From NCBI GenBank assembly GCA_964523575.1, contig CAZGAV010000008.1, positions 8,626 to 72,625 of the forward strand: 64,000 bases of DNA, in the 5' to 3' direction. A model generated the notes under the pieces. The model had not been told where the DNA came from. It ran no database searches and saw only the letters and a list, made by a program, of their open reading frames with translations. Each line of letters opens with the position of its first letter. Within the stretch, counting starts at the first letter, position 1. Origin of the DNA: DAOUTW01 sp964523575 (GTDB taxonomy: Bacteria > Zixibacteria > MSB-5A5 > GN15 > JAAZOE01). Positions 1 to 8,621 of the stretch are shown piece after piece. A program made the translations under genes and the position numbers.

Positions 1-839
1 ACTTTAACCGAGCCTCGGTCCTCCGTCTCGATACCAATAGCGAGGATTTTTATTCCTTCTCAGATGATGCTCTGGCATTTTTGCCGGATAAGCAGTACTG
101 CGAAAAGACATATAGTAATCAGTGCCTGACAATGCTATGTGCCGGTGATCTCGTGCGCGATAATAATGCTATAGAATTTATTTCCATTTTCTCATATCTT
201 TATGATTGCTGGAATCCAATGGAATTGCCGGTCGTTGACTCCCAGGGGAGTGAAATCCGATTGTATCAAATGCAGGCTCCGGATTCGGCAGAGATGGTTT
301 GGGTGAGGGAATACAATATTTATCGTAATTATGTTTTTCTGCCGGATTATCCCGGGTATTATTTCGCCTTTTCTAACGATCGTTTCATTCAATTTAATGG
401 CGCCGATGGATCGGAATTCCAATCTACAAGTAATATCCCCGATGGGACCAGAAAATGGGCCTACCCCTTCGATGACGGCCAGCCGTATTTGGTCGCGTTC
501 TATTCCAGTACGGTTTCGATTTTCAAGCCGTCGGTTATCACCGACGCCGACGGGGGAGAGGATGTGCCGATACCGGACGTTTTCGGGCTGGGCGCCCCGT
601 ACCCCAACCCATTTAACGCCTCACAGACCATCCCGGTCACGATCAGGCCGGGGGAGAGGCTGACCGTCGACATTTACAACCTTCTGGGCCAGAAAATAGA
701 TGAACTATACTCCGGCGTTTCCTATTCCAGGGAAATAAAATTGAACTGGCATGCGGGCGATTTAGCCTCGGGTGTATATCTTATTCGCGCTCAATCCGGC
801 GGTCAGACGGCCATCGTCCGATCCGTCTTGCTGAAATAG
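1..839 (+). CDS. Secreted protein with C-terminal sorting domain (5' end outside window)
   Basis: The reading frame is open from base 3 to the TAG at 837-839, so this is the last 278 residues of a gene that begins before the window. An apparent TTG start at 81 is only an internal codon. The final ~80 residues form a Por/FlgD-Ig-like sorting domain: YPNPFN motif, TIPVTI strand, VDIYNLLGQKI, then a LASGVYLIR strand and a basic end. In FCB-group bacteria this domain type marks proteins exported by type IX secretion or anchored at the surface. The visible upstream part resembles the end of the next gene (YYFAFSND against VYFAFGND), so the two are tandem paralogues. No catalytic motif is visible. 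Substrate and role are unknown. Confidence 0.8.
   Translation, partial: FNRASVLRLDTNSEDFYSFSDDALAFLPDKQYCEKTYSNQCLTMLCAGDLVRDNNAIEFISIFSYLYDCWNPMELPVVDSQGSEIRLYQMQAPDSAEMVWVREYNIYRNYVFLPDYPGYYFAFSNDRFIQFNGADGSEFQSTSNIPDGTRKWAYPFDDGQPYLVAFYSSTVSIFKPSVITDADGGEDVPIPDVFGLGAPYPNPFNASQTIPVTIRPGERLTVDIYNLLGQKIDELYSGVSYSREIKLNWHAGDLASGVYLIRAQSGGQTAIVRSVLLK
597..839 (+). repeat. Direct repeat copy 1: sorting-domain coding segment
   Basis: This segment encodes the C-terminal domain from the YPNPFN motif to the stop. By eye it is nearly identical at DNA level to 2193-2435, which lies 1596 bases downstream in the same gene-relative position. Long stretches match exactly, for example over TVDIYNLLGQKIDEL and LIRAQSGGQTAIVRSV. 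The similarity is much higher than in the parts of the two genes that precede it. Confidence 0.85.
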
Positions 840-869
840 GCAATGCAGGGAAATTTGCGGGATGACACA

Positions 870-2435
870 ATGAAACTATTGACTATTGCAGTTATGGCGG
901 CTATGTTTATTAGTGCCTTGTCTTTTCAGGCCCATTCAGCCTCAATAGCATTGGTTGAAGATCAGACATTTATAATCCCGGGTTTTTCTTCCGTCGATGA
1001 TTTTCGCTTCGCCGATATTAATTCGGATGGCAAGTTTGAAATTTTGGTACGTCAAAAGGCCTATGTGGCATTTTATGCATCCGAATTCGATTCCATCCTC
1101 TGGGAATACGACCTCGATCCGGCCCAGTTTTATGGAATTTTGGCGGCCGATATAACTCGAGACTCGATAGTCGATATTATCGTGGGGCGTTACATTCAGA
1201 ATAGTGAATATTCGGATAGCTCCGTAACCATCGACATTTTCGATGGCGCAACCAAATGGGCTGATATGACTCGTTATTACAGCCCAACAGTGAGTTATTC
1301 CGGTTACTGGGGCCCATATTTCCATTACCAATCGTACGGCGGTTTTACTATTTTCAATACCTGCGATATCAACGGTGACGGCTATAATGAATTCCTCGTT
1401 TCTTATGGCAATAAGGTGTTTGAAACCAACAGCCTTGAATACCGGGAAACGGTTAACGGCCGCACCTGGATGTATTATCATTATCCCGATTCCCTCATAT
1501 GGCAATTTGGCATGCTGTGCGAAAATGCTCGACCAGTCAATCCCGGATATTCGAATTTGTTGACGGCCAATAGCCGATATTATCTTTCCCATACCGGCCA
1601 CGGTCCCGATTATTATGAGTCGCGTCTAAACCTTCGTCTGCTAAGTGAAAGCGGAACCTCATTACTCCTTTCTCATCCGCTGGAAACAGTTGCTTACGAA
1701 AAGGTTCAGATTTACGACTACGGCGTTGAATCCGCAGTTCAGGTGGAGGCTTCCGGATTCATTGATTGGAATAATGACCACCCAGATCTGCTGATTAGAT
1801 ATTACTGGTCAGGATTCAACAATTTGGGAGGTACCTCCGAATCGCACCTTGACAAACGTCTGTATAATCTGCTAGAGTCCGATTCTTGCGAATTGAACTG
1901 GATAACAGATTATGGCTACCTTAATAAGCACACCAGCCTTCCGGATTTTACCGGAGTCTATTTCGCTTTCGGCAACGACTCCATAAATATGTTTTCGGGG
2001 AACAACGGAGGGTTTCTCGACGGCGCTCCGGCAACGCCTGCCAGTTCTTCCAAATGGTTGATCATGCCCGACAACAGCGTTCGCCTCGTTTCAGTCAGCG
2101 GAAATACCATTCATACGCAACGAGTGGATAAGGTCACGGACGTCGGCGATAATCCCGCAACGCCGATCCCGGACCAATTCAGCCTTGGCCACCCCTATCC
2201 GAATCCTTTCAACGCCGAACAGACCATCCCGGTCACGATCAATCCGGGGGAGAGGCTGACCGTGGATATCTACAACCTCCTGGGCCAGAAAATAGATGAA
2301 CTTTTCTCGGGCGTCTCCTATTCCAAAGAGATGAAATTGAACTGGCATGCGGGCGACTTGGCCTCGGGTGTATATCTTATCCGCGCTCAATCCGGCGGTC
2401 AGACGGCCATCGTCCGATCCGTTCTGCTGAAATAA
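870..2435 (+). CDS. Secreted FG-GAP-like repeat protein with C-terminal sorting domain
   Basis: A 521-residue exported protein. I chose the ATG at 870 because it begins a clean signal peptide (MKLL, hydrophobic core, AHSA). An in-frame ATG at 843 would add nine residues in front of it. The body holds several FG-GAP/VCBS-like segments with D-x-N-x-D-G or related signatures (DINSDGKFEILV, DITRDSIVDIIVG, DINGDGYNEFLV, DWNNDHPDLLI). These suggest a beta-propeller with calcium-binding loops. The last ~80 residues are a YPNPFN-type sorting domain matching the gene just upstream. The two genes are separated by about 30 bases and are probably co-transcribed. No enzyme motif is visible; a surface adhesion or binding role is inference. 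Confidence 0.8.
   Translation: MKLLTIAVMAAMFISALSFQAHSASIALVEDQTFIIPGFSSVDDFRFADINSDGKFEILVRQKAYVAFYASEFDSILWEYDLDPAQFYGILAADITRDSIVDIIVGRYIQNSEYSDSSVTIDIFDGATKWADMTRYYSPTVSYSGYWGPYFHYQSYGGFTIFNTCDINGDGYNEFLVSYGNKVFETNSLEYRETVNGRTWMYYHYPDSLIWQFGMLCENARPVNPGYSNLLTANSRYYLSHTGHGPDYYESRLNLRLLSESGTSLLLSHPLETVAYEKVQIYDYGVESAVQVEASGFIDWNNDHPDLLIRYYWSGFNNLGGTSESHLDKRLYNLLESDSCELNWITDYGYLNKHTSLPDFTGVYFAFGNDSINMFSGNNGGFLDGAPATPASSSKWLIMPDNSVRLVSVSGNTIHTQRVDKVTDVGDNPATPIPDQFSLGHPYPNPFNAEQTIPVTINPGERLTVDIYNLLGQKIDELFSGVSYSKEMKLNWHAGDLASGVYLIRAQSGGQTAIVRSVLLK
2193..2435 (+). repeat. Direct repeat copy 2: sorting-domain coding segment
   Basis: Second copy of the sorting-domain coding segment, matching 597-839 in the same reading frame. 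Most differences are synonymous third-position changes. Confidence 0.85.
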
Positions 2436-2640
2436 TTTCCGACTTTAGGTAAAGAGGCAGATCACGCATTGCACCGCGAAATGGCTTAAACCATTACTTG
2501 AATCAGACCCACTAATTTCTAAATAGGGGGTGGTGGTCAATCCCCATCAGTTGAAATCTGAATAAATTCTAATTCTAAATACAGTGTCCCATAAGATATA
2601 TTATGTCTACTAATACAAGTGATTCCAATACCAATAAATA

Positions 2641-2688
2641 AAAAACCCAGAGGCGATCTATAAAAGGTCAATCCTCCGGGCCTTTGGG
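2641..2688 (-). terminator. Rho-independent terminator after leuS
   Basis: On the minus strand, an arm at 2688-2680 (CCCAAAGGC) pairs with 2654-2646 (GCCTCTGGG) with one mismatch. It is followed by a U-run encoded by the A-tract at 2645-2641 and beyond. It sits 18 bases past the leuS stop and probably ends the long super-operon. The loop is long (25 nt), so efficiency is uncertain. The rest of the 2436-2640 gap is AT-rich with no gene or clear site. Confidence 0.6.
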
Positions 2689-2705
2689 GCGCTTTTGTTA
2701 TGAGG

Positions 2706-5192
2706 CTATTTCACGACCAGATTAACCAGTCGGCCACTGACATATATCTCTTTTAGGACAGTTTTACCCATCAGATGAGCCTGGACTTTACTGTTGGCCT
2801 TGGCCTCGGCTTTGATCGTAGTCTCATCGGCGTCCGCCGCCACCTCGATCTCGCCGCGTAATTTGCCGTTAACCTGCACTGCAATAGTCATGGTATCGGC
2901 CACGATCGCGTTCGGGTCGTGTTGTGGCCAGTCTGAATTGAATATCGAATACGGCCGGCCCGCCAATTCCCACATTTCCTCGGCCAGACACGGCGCGAGC
3001 GGTGACATTACTTGCACCAGCTTGAGAACCGAATAATTGACCAAATTCTGGCTTAGTTTTTCCGGCTCGAAGTCGTTGATGAACTTCATAATGGCCGCAA
3101 TGATCGTATGAAACTGGATCTGCTCGTAATCGTAATTGATCGATTTGATCGTCTGATTCAACCGCACGTATGACCGAAATTCATCGAGCGTCAACTCGTT
3201 ATTATTAAAGTAATACTTTAAGTCAACCGGGCTGTCGTCGATCAGATTAATCAGTGGAAAAAACCGCCGCGCCACAAACCGGCCCATATTTTCGACCATA
3301 TCGTGCGACCAGTCAAGGGATACATTAGATGGTCCCTTGAAGAACATGGCCAGCCGCGAGATATCGCCGCCGTCGTTTTCGATCAAGCCCATCGGGCTGG
3401 TGACATTGCCGCGCCGTTTTGACATCTTAAGGCCGAACTCATCATTGACCATGCCATGGTTGAAAAGTCTGGCCGCTGGTTCCTCGACCCCGAGCATGCC
3501 GATGTCCTTGAGGAATTTGGTAAAAAACCGGAAGTAGATCAGATGCCCGACGGCATGTTCGGCGCCGCCGATGTACAGATCTACCGGCAACCAGGTGTCG
3601 GCCGCTTTTCGGCTGAACGGTTCCTTGTCGTTATGCGGATCGAGATAGCGCAGGAAATACCATGATGAACAAATGAAAGTGTCCATGGTATCGGCGTCGC
3701 GTTGAGCCTCTCCCCCGCACTCGGGGCATTTGACATTGATAAATTCCGGCACATCGGCCAGAGGCGACCGCCCTTGGGGTAGATAATTAGTCACCTCGGG
3801 CAAAACCACCGGCAAATCTTCGTCCGGCACCGCCACTACTCCGCAATGGGGACAATGGATAATCGGGATCGGCGTTCCCCAGTACCTTTGCCGTGAAATC
3901 AGCCAGTCCCGCAGGCGGTAATTAATCTGCGACCGACCGATTCCTTTCTCCACTGCGAATTTGGTCGTTGCCGCAATCGCCTGACTTCCGGGAGTGCCGT
4001 CAAACGGCCCGGAATTGACCATTTCACCGTATTCGGTGTAGGCCTCGGTCATCTCATTCGGCTTCAGCTCTTCCCCGCCGGCGGTTTTGATTACGACCTT
4101 AATCGGGACGTCGTATTTCTTGGCAAACTCGAAATCGCGCTGGTCATGAGCCGGAACGGCCATCACCGCCCCGGTGCCGTACCCCGCCAACACATAATCG
4201 GCGACCCAGAGTTGAATTTTCTCGCCGTTGAAGGGGTTGATGGCATAACAACCGGTAAAAACGCCATCCTTGTCTTCGGCCGCGGCTCGTTCCACTTCGG
4301 TTTTTTTCCGGGCTTTTTCGATATATTCATCGACCGCCGCTTGCCGCTCGGCTGGAATATGCAGACTTTTCAGAATCTCGGCCTCCGGAGCGATGGCCAT
4401 AAAGGTCACTCCGTAGACGGTATCAGGCCGCGTCGTGAAAATCGGCAGTTTCTCGCCGCCGTCTTCAATAATAAAATCGATCTCGCACCCGCAACTGCGC
4501 CCGATCCACTCGCGCTGGATGGCCTTGATCGAATCGGGCCAGTCCGGCAGATTATCGAGCGAATCGACCAGTCGGTCGGCATAATCGGTGATTTTCAGGA
4601 ACCATTGCTCCAGGTCGCGAATTTCGACCGGCGTATCGTCCCGTTCGCATCGACCGTCAATAACCTGTTCATTGGCCAATACCGTATTGCATTGATTGCA
4701 CCAGTTGACCTTGGATTTCTTGCGGTAAGCCAGTCCCCGTTTGAACATCTGCAAGAATATCCACTGCGACCAGCGATAATATTCGGGAAGGCACGACGTC
4801 ACTTCCCGGCTCCAGTCGAATGAGATACCGACTTTCTTTAAAGTATCTCTTGATATCTCGATGTTCTTGAGGGTCCACTCGCGGGGATGCCGCCCGTGGC
4901 TGATGGCGGCATTCTCCGCCGGCAGGCCGAAGGCGTCCCAGCCGAACGGGTGCAGAATCTGATGCCCGTTCATCATTTTGTAGCGGGCCATGGCGTCGCC
5001 GATGGTGTAATTGCGAAAATGGCCCATGTGGATGTCGCCCGACGGGTAGGCGAACATCACCAGTAAATAAAACTTTTTTTGGGGATTATCCGGCGCTCGG
5101 AAAATCTCGGATTCTTCCCATTTCCGGCGCCACTTGTTCTCTATTTGCTTGAAATCGTAAACGATTTCTTCTTTGTCCTTGCTTTTGTCCAT
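2706..5192 (-). CDS. leuS: Leucyl-tRNA synthetase
   Basis: Class I aminoacyl-tRNA synthetase charging tRNA-Leu in the cytoplasm; 828 residues, a normal bacterial length. The HIGH motif is HMGH at residues 55-58 and the KMSKS motif is KMSKR at 589-593. Between them are the CP1 editing domain and zinc-ribbon-like cysteine pairs (CNQC, CPHC, CPEC). The C-terminal anticodon-binding and tRNA-contact domains end with a VNGKLRGEI segment typical of bacterial LeuRS. The ATG at 5192 has a strong GGAGG Shine-Dalgarno six bases upstream. That site overlaps the asnS stop region, so asnS and leuS are one transcript with coupled translation (13-nt gap). It is the last gene of the unit. Confidence 0.98.
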   Translation of the reverse strand: MDKSKDKEEIVYDFKQIENKWRRKWEESEIFRAPDNPQKKFYLLVMFAYPSGDIHMGHFRNYTIGDAMARYKMMNGHQILHPFGWDAFGLPAENAAISHGRHPREWTLKNIEISRDTLKKVGISFDWSREVTSCLPEYYRWSQWIFLQMFKRGLAYRKKSKVNWCNQCNTVLANEQVIDGRCERDDTPVEIRDLEQWFLKITDYADRLVDSLDNLPDWPDSIKAIQREWIGRSCGCEIDFIIEDGGEKLPIFTTRPDTVYGVTFMAIAPEAEILKSLHIPAERQAAVDEYIEKARKKTEVERAAAEDKDGVFTGCYAINPFNGEKIQLWVADYVLAGYGTGAVMAVPAHDQRDFEFAKKYDVPIKVVIKTAGGEELKPNEMTEAYTEYGEMVNSGPFDGTPGSQAIAATTKFAVEKGIGRSQINYRLRDWLISRQRYWGTPIPIIHCPHCGVVAVPDEDLPVVLPEVTNYLPQGRSPLADVPEFINVKCPECGGEAQRDADTMDTFICSSWYFLRYLDPHNDKEPFSRKAADTWLPVDLYIGGAEHAVGHLIYFRFFTKFLKDIGMLGVEEPAARLFNHGMVNDEFGLKMSKRRGNVTSPMGLIENDGGDISRLAMFFKGPSNVSLDWSHDMVENMGRFVARRFFPLINLIDDSPVDLKYYFNNNELTLDEFRSYVRLNQTIKSINYDYEQIQFHTIIAAIMKFINDFEPEKLSQNLVNYSVLKLVQVMSPLAPCLAEEMWELAGRPYSIFNSDWPQHDPNAIVADTMTIAVQVNGKLRGEIEVAADADETTIKAEAKANSKVQAHLMGKTVLKEIYVSGRLVNLVVK

Positions 5193-5205
5193 GACGAACC
5201 TCCGA

Positions 5206-6501
5206 TCAGGGATACAGTCTTGTCATCATTCTCGGGAACGGGATCGCCTCCCGGAGGTGGTGGATACCACAAATCCAGGTGACGGTCCGCTCGATTCCAA
5301 GACCGAAGCCGGAATGAGGCACGGAACCGTATTTTCTCAGATCGAGATACCATGCATATGCCTCTTCCGGCAATTGTTCCTCCCTGATACGGGCCAACAA
5401 CTTATCATGATCGTCTTCGCGTTGCGAGCCCCCGATAATTTCGCCATATCCTTCTGACGCCAGCAGGTCGGCGCACAGGACGGTTTCGGGATTATCCGGA
5501 TTTTCTTTCATATAAAACGCCTTGGCATGTTTGGGGTAATTGACGATGAACACCGGGCGGTCGTAACGTTCCGATAGAATCGTCTCGTCCTCAGCCCCCA
5601 GATCGTCACCCCATTTTGCCTCAGATCCGTTCTCCTGCAAGATCTTTATCGCCTCGCCATAATCCAGCCGGGGAAACGGCGCTTTGATCGCTTCCAGTTT
5701 GGATATGTCGCGCTCCAGTTTCTCCAGATGCGGGCGGCATTTCTCAAGCACCTTCTGAACCACATAGGCGAGCATATCTTCTTGTATTTTCAGATTGCAC
5801 TCGTTGTCGCAATAGGCCATCTCGCCTTCGATCATCCAGAATTCGGTCAGATGCCGCCGCGTCAGCGACTTCTCGGCCCGGAAGGTCGGTCCGAAACAGA
5901 AGACATTCCTCAATGACATGCAGGCCGCTTCCAGATACAACTGACCGGTCTGGGCCAGATAAGCTTTGCCCAGCTTGAAATACTCGGTCGCGAACAATGT
6001 CCCCGCTTCTTCCCCGATCGACCCGGTCAAAATCGGTGAATCGATGAGGACAAATCCCCGGTCGTAAAAAAACTCGCGGATCGCCCAGATTACCTCATTG
6101 CGGATATGCATGATGGCGAACTGCCGCGATGACCTCAGCCAGAGATGGCGATTATTGTGCAAAAATTCGACGCCATGATCTTTTTTACTTATCGGATACG
6201 GCTCCGCGATCTGGACGATCTCGATATCGCTCAGGCCCAGTTCGTAACCGCCCGGCGAGCGCGGTTCCTCCCTGACCATGCCGGTAATTTTCAGCGAACT
6301 TTCCTGAGTCAGCTGGTCGAACCGATCAAACACATCGTCCGGCGCTTCGCCTTTGACCAGTACCGACTGCACCACGCCGGTGCCGTCGCGGACCAGCATG
6401 AATTTGATCTTGCCGCTGGAGCGTTTATTATAAAGCCACCCTGAAATCCGGACTTCCTGTCCGACAAAATCTTTCAATTGGGCTATGGTCGTGTCCGTCA
6501 T
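5206..6501 (-). CDS. asnS: Asparaginyl-tRNA synthetase (class IIb)
   Basis: 431-residue class IIb synthetase. An N-terminal OB-fold anticodon-binding domain (residues ~1-110, VRISGWLYNKR) is followed by the catalytic core. Motif 2 is FGPTFRAEKS-x-TRRHLTEFWM and motif 3 is GFGLGIERTVTWICG, ending IPFPRMMTRLYP. The WICG and PFPR ending fits AsnRS of the archaeal-like type better than non-discriminating AspRS, whose ending usually reads NIRE..FPRD. It makes Asn-tRNA-Asn directly, so GatCAB would not be needed for asparagine. A GGGAG Shine-Dalgarno precedes the ATG at 6501. It follows the deacetylase gene by about 80 bases and is coupled to leuS. The AspRS alternative is unlikely but would need a tree. 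Confidence 0.9.
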   Translation of the reverse strand: MTDTTIAQLKDFVGQEVRISGWLYNKRSSGKIKFMLVRDGTGVVQSVLVKGEAPDDVFDRFDQLTQESSLKITGMVREEPRSPGGYELGLSDIEIVQIAEPYPISKKDHGVEFLHNNRHLWLRSSRQFAIMHIRNEVIWAIREFFYDRGFVLIDSPILTGSIGEEAGTLFATEYFKLGKAYLAQTGQLYLEAACMSLRNVFCFGPTFRAEKSLTRRHLTEFWMIEGEMAYCDNECNLKIQEDMLAYVVQKVLEKCRPHLEKLERDISKLEAIKAPFPRLDYGEAIKILQENGSEAKWGDDLGAEDETILSERYDRPVFIVNYPKHAKAFYMKENPDNPETVLCADLLASEGYGEIIGGSQREDDHDKLLARIREEQLPEEAYAWYLDLRKYGSVPHSGFGLGIERTVTWICGIHHLREAIPFPRMMTRLYP

Positions 6502-6583
6502 CGTTTACTCCCATGCGAATTTCAAAACATGAAAAATAGCGAAATATTGAGTTTATATCAAGAGTTTTCGGAATTCGGCCGCT

Positions 6584-7342
6584 TTATTTGAGCTTCCGAG
6601 AGACAATAATCGTCCCGGCCGAGAGGTCTCCGATTATGCGCCGTTTGAGAAATTCCAGGCGTCCCCTTTTAAGCAAAAGCGACCGCATCGAATAATAATC
6701 GTCGATTCCGTAAACCGGCAGGCGCCGCCGCAGAAATTCATCGCCACCCGCGGTCTCGGGCGAATCCGAGAGCACGAAACCTTGGCTATAACCGCAATCG
6801 CGCGCCTGATTATCGATTGCGGGGCTGGTTCGCCCGAAGGGAAAACTGATCAGGGTCACCGGTTCCCCGGTAATGTCCTCTATTATCTCTTTTGACTGCT
6901 TCAATTCCTGCCCGGCTTTTTCCGGACTCATGGCCGTCAGGGACCGATGCGACGTTCCATGCGTACCGAAGATAACCCCTGCCCCGGCCAATTCCCGAAT
7001 TTGATGGGCGTTCAAGTGCCGGGCAGGGAAAATCCGCGACGAGTATTCCCAGCTATTTTCCCGCCCGATATAATCGGTCGGGATAAAGACGAGCGGCCGG
7101 ACACCCTCCTTTCGCAGGCGGAGAAATAAGTCGAATTGATCTTCGTAGCCATCGTCGAAAGTCAGCGTCACTAATGTGTCGGCGGAACGCGATGAGACGG
7201 TCTCCCCGCTCCATATTTCGAAGCCCCAGCTTCGGAGCAAATCAAGCGTAGCCCAAAAGCGCTGCGGACGGACATTGTTTATTCCGGGAAAGAAACGATG
7301 GGAGGTTTGATGAAAGGCCAGAAATGTACCGTGCCCGCTCAT
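6584..7342 (-). CDS. Polysaccharide deacetylase (NodB/CE4 family, YlxY-like position)
   Basis: 252-residue NodB-homology protein. It has TFDDGYED (motif 1, metal and base aspartates), a His-x3-His motif in HGTSHRSL (motif 2), and a FPFGR segment (motif 3). CE4 enzymes remove N- or O-acetyl groups from chitin, peptidoglycan or exopolysaccharide. No clear signal peptide is visible from the chosen start, so cytoplasmic activity or an upstream start cannot be excluded. It sits directly after the M16 peptidase gene (7-nt gap), the same place ylxY occupies after pnp in Bacillus. The substrate is unknown. Confidence 0.85.
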   Translation of the reverse strand: MSGHGTFLAFHQTSHRFFPGINNVRPQRFWATLDLLRSWGFEIWSGETVSSRSADTLVTLTFDDGYEDQFDLFLRLRKEGVRPLVFIPTDYIGRENSWEYSSRIFPARHLNAHQIRELAGAGVIFGTHGTSHRSLTAMSPEKAGQELKQSKEIIEDITGEPVTLISFPFGRTSPAIDNQARDCGYSQGFVLSDSPETAGGDEFLRRRLPVYGIDDYYSMRSLLLKRGRLEFLKRRIIGDLSAGTIIVSRKLK

Positions 7343-7349
7343 GACTACG

Positions 7350-8618
7350 TCACAGCGCCGACCAGCGGATATTGTCCAGTTCTTTGCGTTTGATCGGTCC
7401 CAGGGAGCAGTAAGTCAGCTTGTCGGCGTCGAATATACGGTTGGCCACATCCCGGATCTGAGAAGCCGTTACCCGGTCGATGATGCGGCAGTTTTTATCG
7501 AGATCGATATAAGTCCCGAGAACCAGTTCCTGCTGGGCGATCCGGTTCATGCGGTTGTACATCGATTCCTGGGACAGGATCAGACTTCCCTTGAGCTGTT
7601 CCTTGACTTTGGCCACGTCGGCCCGGCCCAGGAGTTTGTCCTTGAGAAGATTCAATTCCTTGAGGACGATATTGGAAGCCCGGATAACAAATTTTTTGTC
7701 GGCCGCGAAATAAACGCAGAACAGGCCCCCGTCGCGGAAATATTCCTGATAGCTGTAAATATTGTAGCAGTAACCGTATTGTTCGCGCACCCGCTGGAAT
7801 AAACGAGCCGACATGCCGCTGGACAAATAAGCGTTCAGGGCCGAGAGGGCAAAACGATTCTTGTCGGAATAACTGAAGCTGGGGAACCCGAAACAGACAT
7901 GAGTCTGCTTGGTTCCATTGCGATACGCCTTAACGGAAAACCGCGAACCTACCGGTGGAACATCGTGATTCTCGTTTTCGACGCTTTTCCAGTTGAAATA
8001 CTTGCGGGTCAGATTAACCAGTTCCTGATGATCGACGGCCCCGGTGGCCGCGATCATCAAATTGGGACTGGAATAATGCCTGGCCATATAATCGAGAACG
8101 GCCGGTCGCCGAAGCGATTTGACCGATTCCGCCTTGCCCATGATCGGCCGGCCCAGAGGATGCGAATCGAACATCTGCTCGACGAACAGGTCGTTGACAT
8201 ATTCACCGGGAGCGTCGGCCACGTCCTTGATTTCCTCCAGGATCACCTGCCGTTCCTTGCGCAGGTCGACCGGAGCGAAAAGGGAATTGTTCAGGATATC
8301 CCCCAGGATTTCCATGGCTCGCGGCAGATGAGAGCCGAGGATACGAATATAGTAGCAGGTATTTTCGCGCGAGGTGAAGGCGTTCATGGAGCCGCCGAGC
8401 AACTCGACGGCTTTGGCAATCTGCAACGGGGACCGGCGACGGGTCCCCTTAAACAGCATATGCTCGATAAAATGCGAGACGCCGTTCATGCTTTCCGGCT
8501 CGTCCCGGGATCCGACATTGGCCCAGACGCCGACCGACACCGATCCGATTGAGGGGACGCCTTCGGATATTACCCGCATGCCGTTAGGCAGAACGGTTTT
8601 ATGAAATCCCTTTTTCAA
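7350..8618 (-). CDS. M16 family zinc peptidase (MlpA/YmxG-like)
   Basis: 422-residue inverzincin. The zinc site HFIEH lies at residues 49-53 and the distal glutamate in the LEEIKDV helix about 75 residues later. The N-terminal catalytic half is followed by the non-catalytic M16 C-terminal half (R..Y.. substrate-binding segment QYGYCYNIYSY). The family relates to mitochondrial processing peptidase and to Bacillus MlpA, which lies next to pnp in many genomes. Here the gene starts 3 nt after the pnp stop, so it is translated from the same message. Likely cytoplasmic or membrane-associated protein turnover; the exact substrate is unknown. Confidence 0.92.
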   Translation of the reverse strand: MKKGFHKTVLPNGMRVISEGVPSIGSVSVGVWANVGSRDEPESMNGVSHFIEHMLFKGTRRRSPLQIAKAVELLGGSMNAFTSRENTCYYIRILGSHLPRAMEILGDILNNSLFAPVDLRKERQVILEEIKDVADAPGEYVNDLFVEQMFDSHPLGRPIMGKAESVKSLRRPAVLDYMARHYSSPNLMIAATGAVDHQELVNLTRKYFNWKSVENENHDVPPVGSRFSVKAYRNGTKQTHVCFGFPSFSYSDKNRFALSALNAYLSSGMSARLFQRVREQYGYCYNIYSYQEYFRDGGLFCVYFAADKKFVIRASNIVLKELNLLKDKLLGRADVAKVKEQLKGSLILSQESMYNRMNRIAQQELVLGTYIDLDKNCRIIDRVTASQIRDVANRIFDADKLTYCSLGPIKRKELDNIRWSAL

Positions 8619-8621
8619 GGC

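Noticed and set aside
81..839. A separate gene starting with TTG at 81
   Set aside because: The frame is open upstream to the window edge and the TTG has no ribosome site, so the real start is outside.
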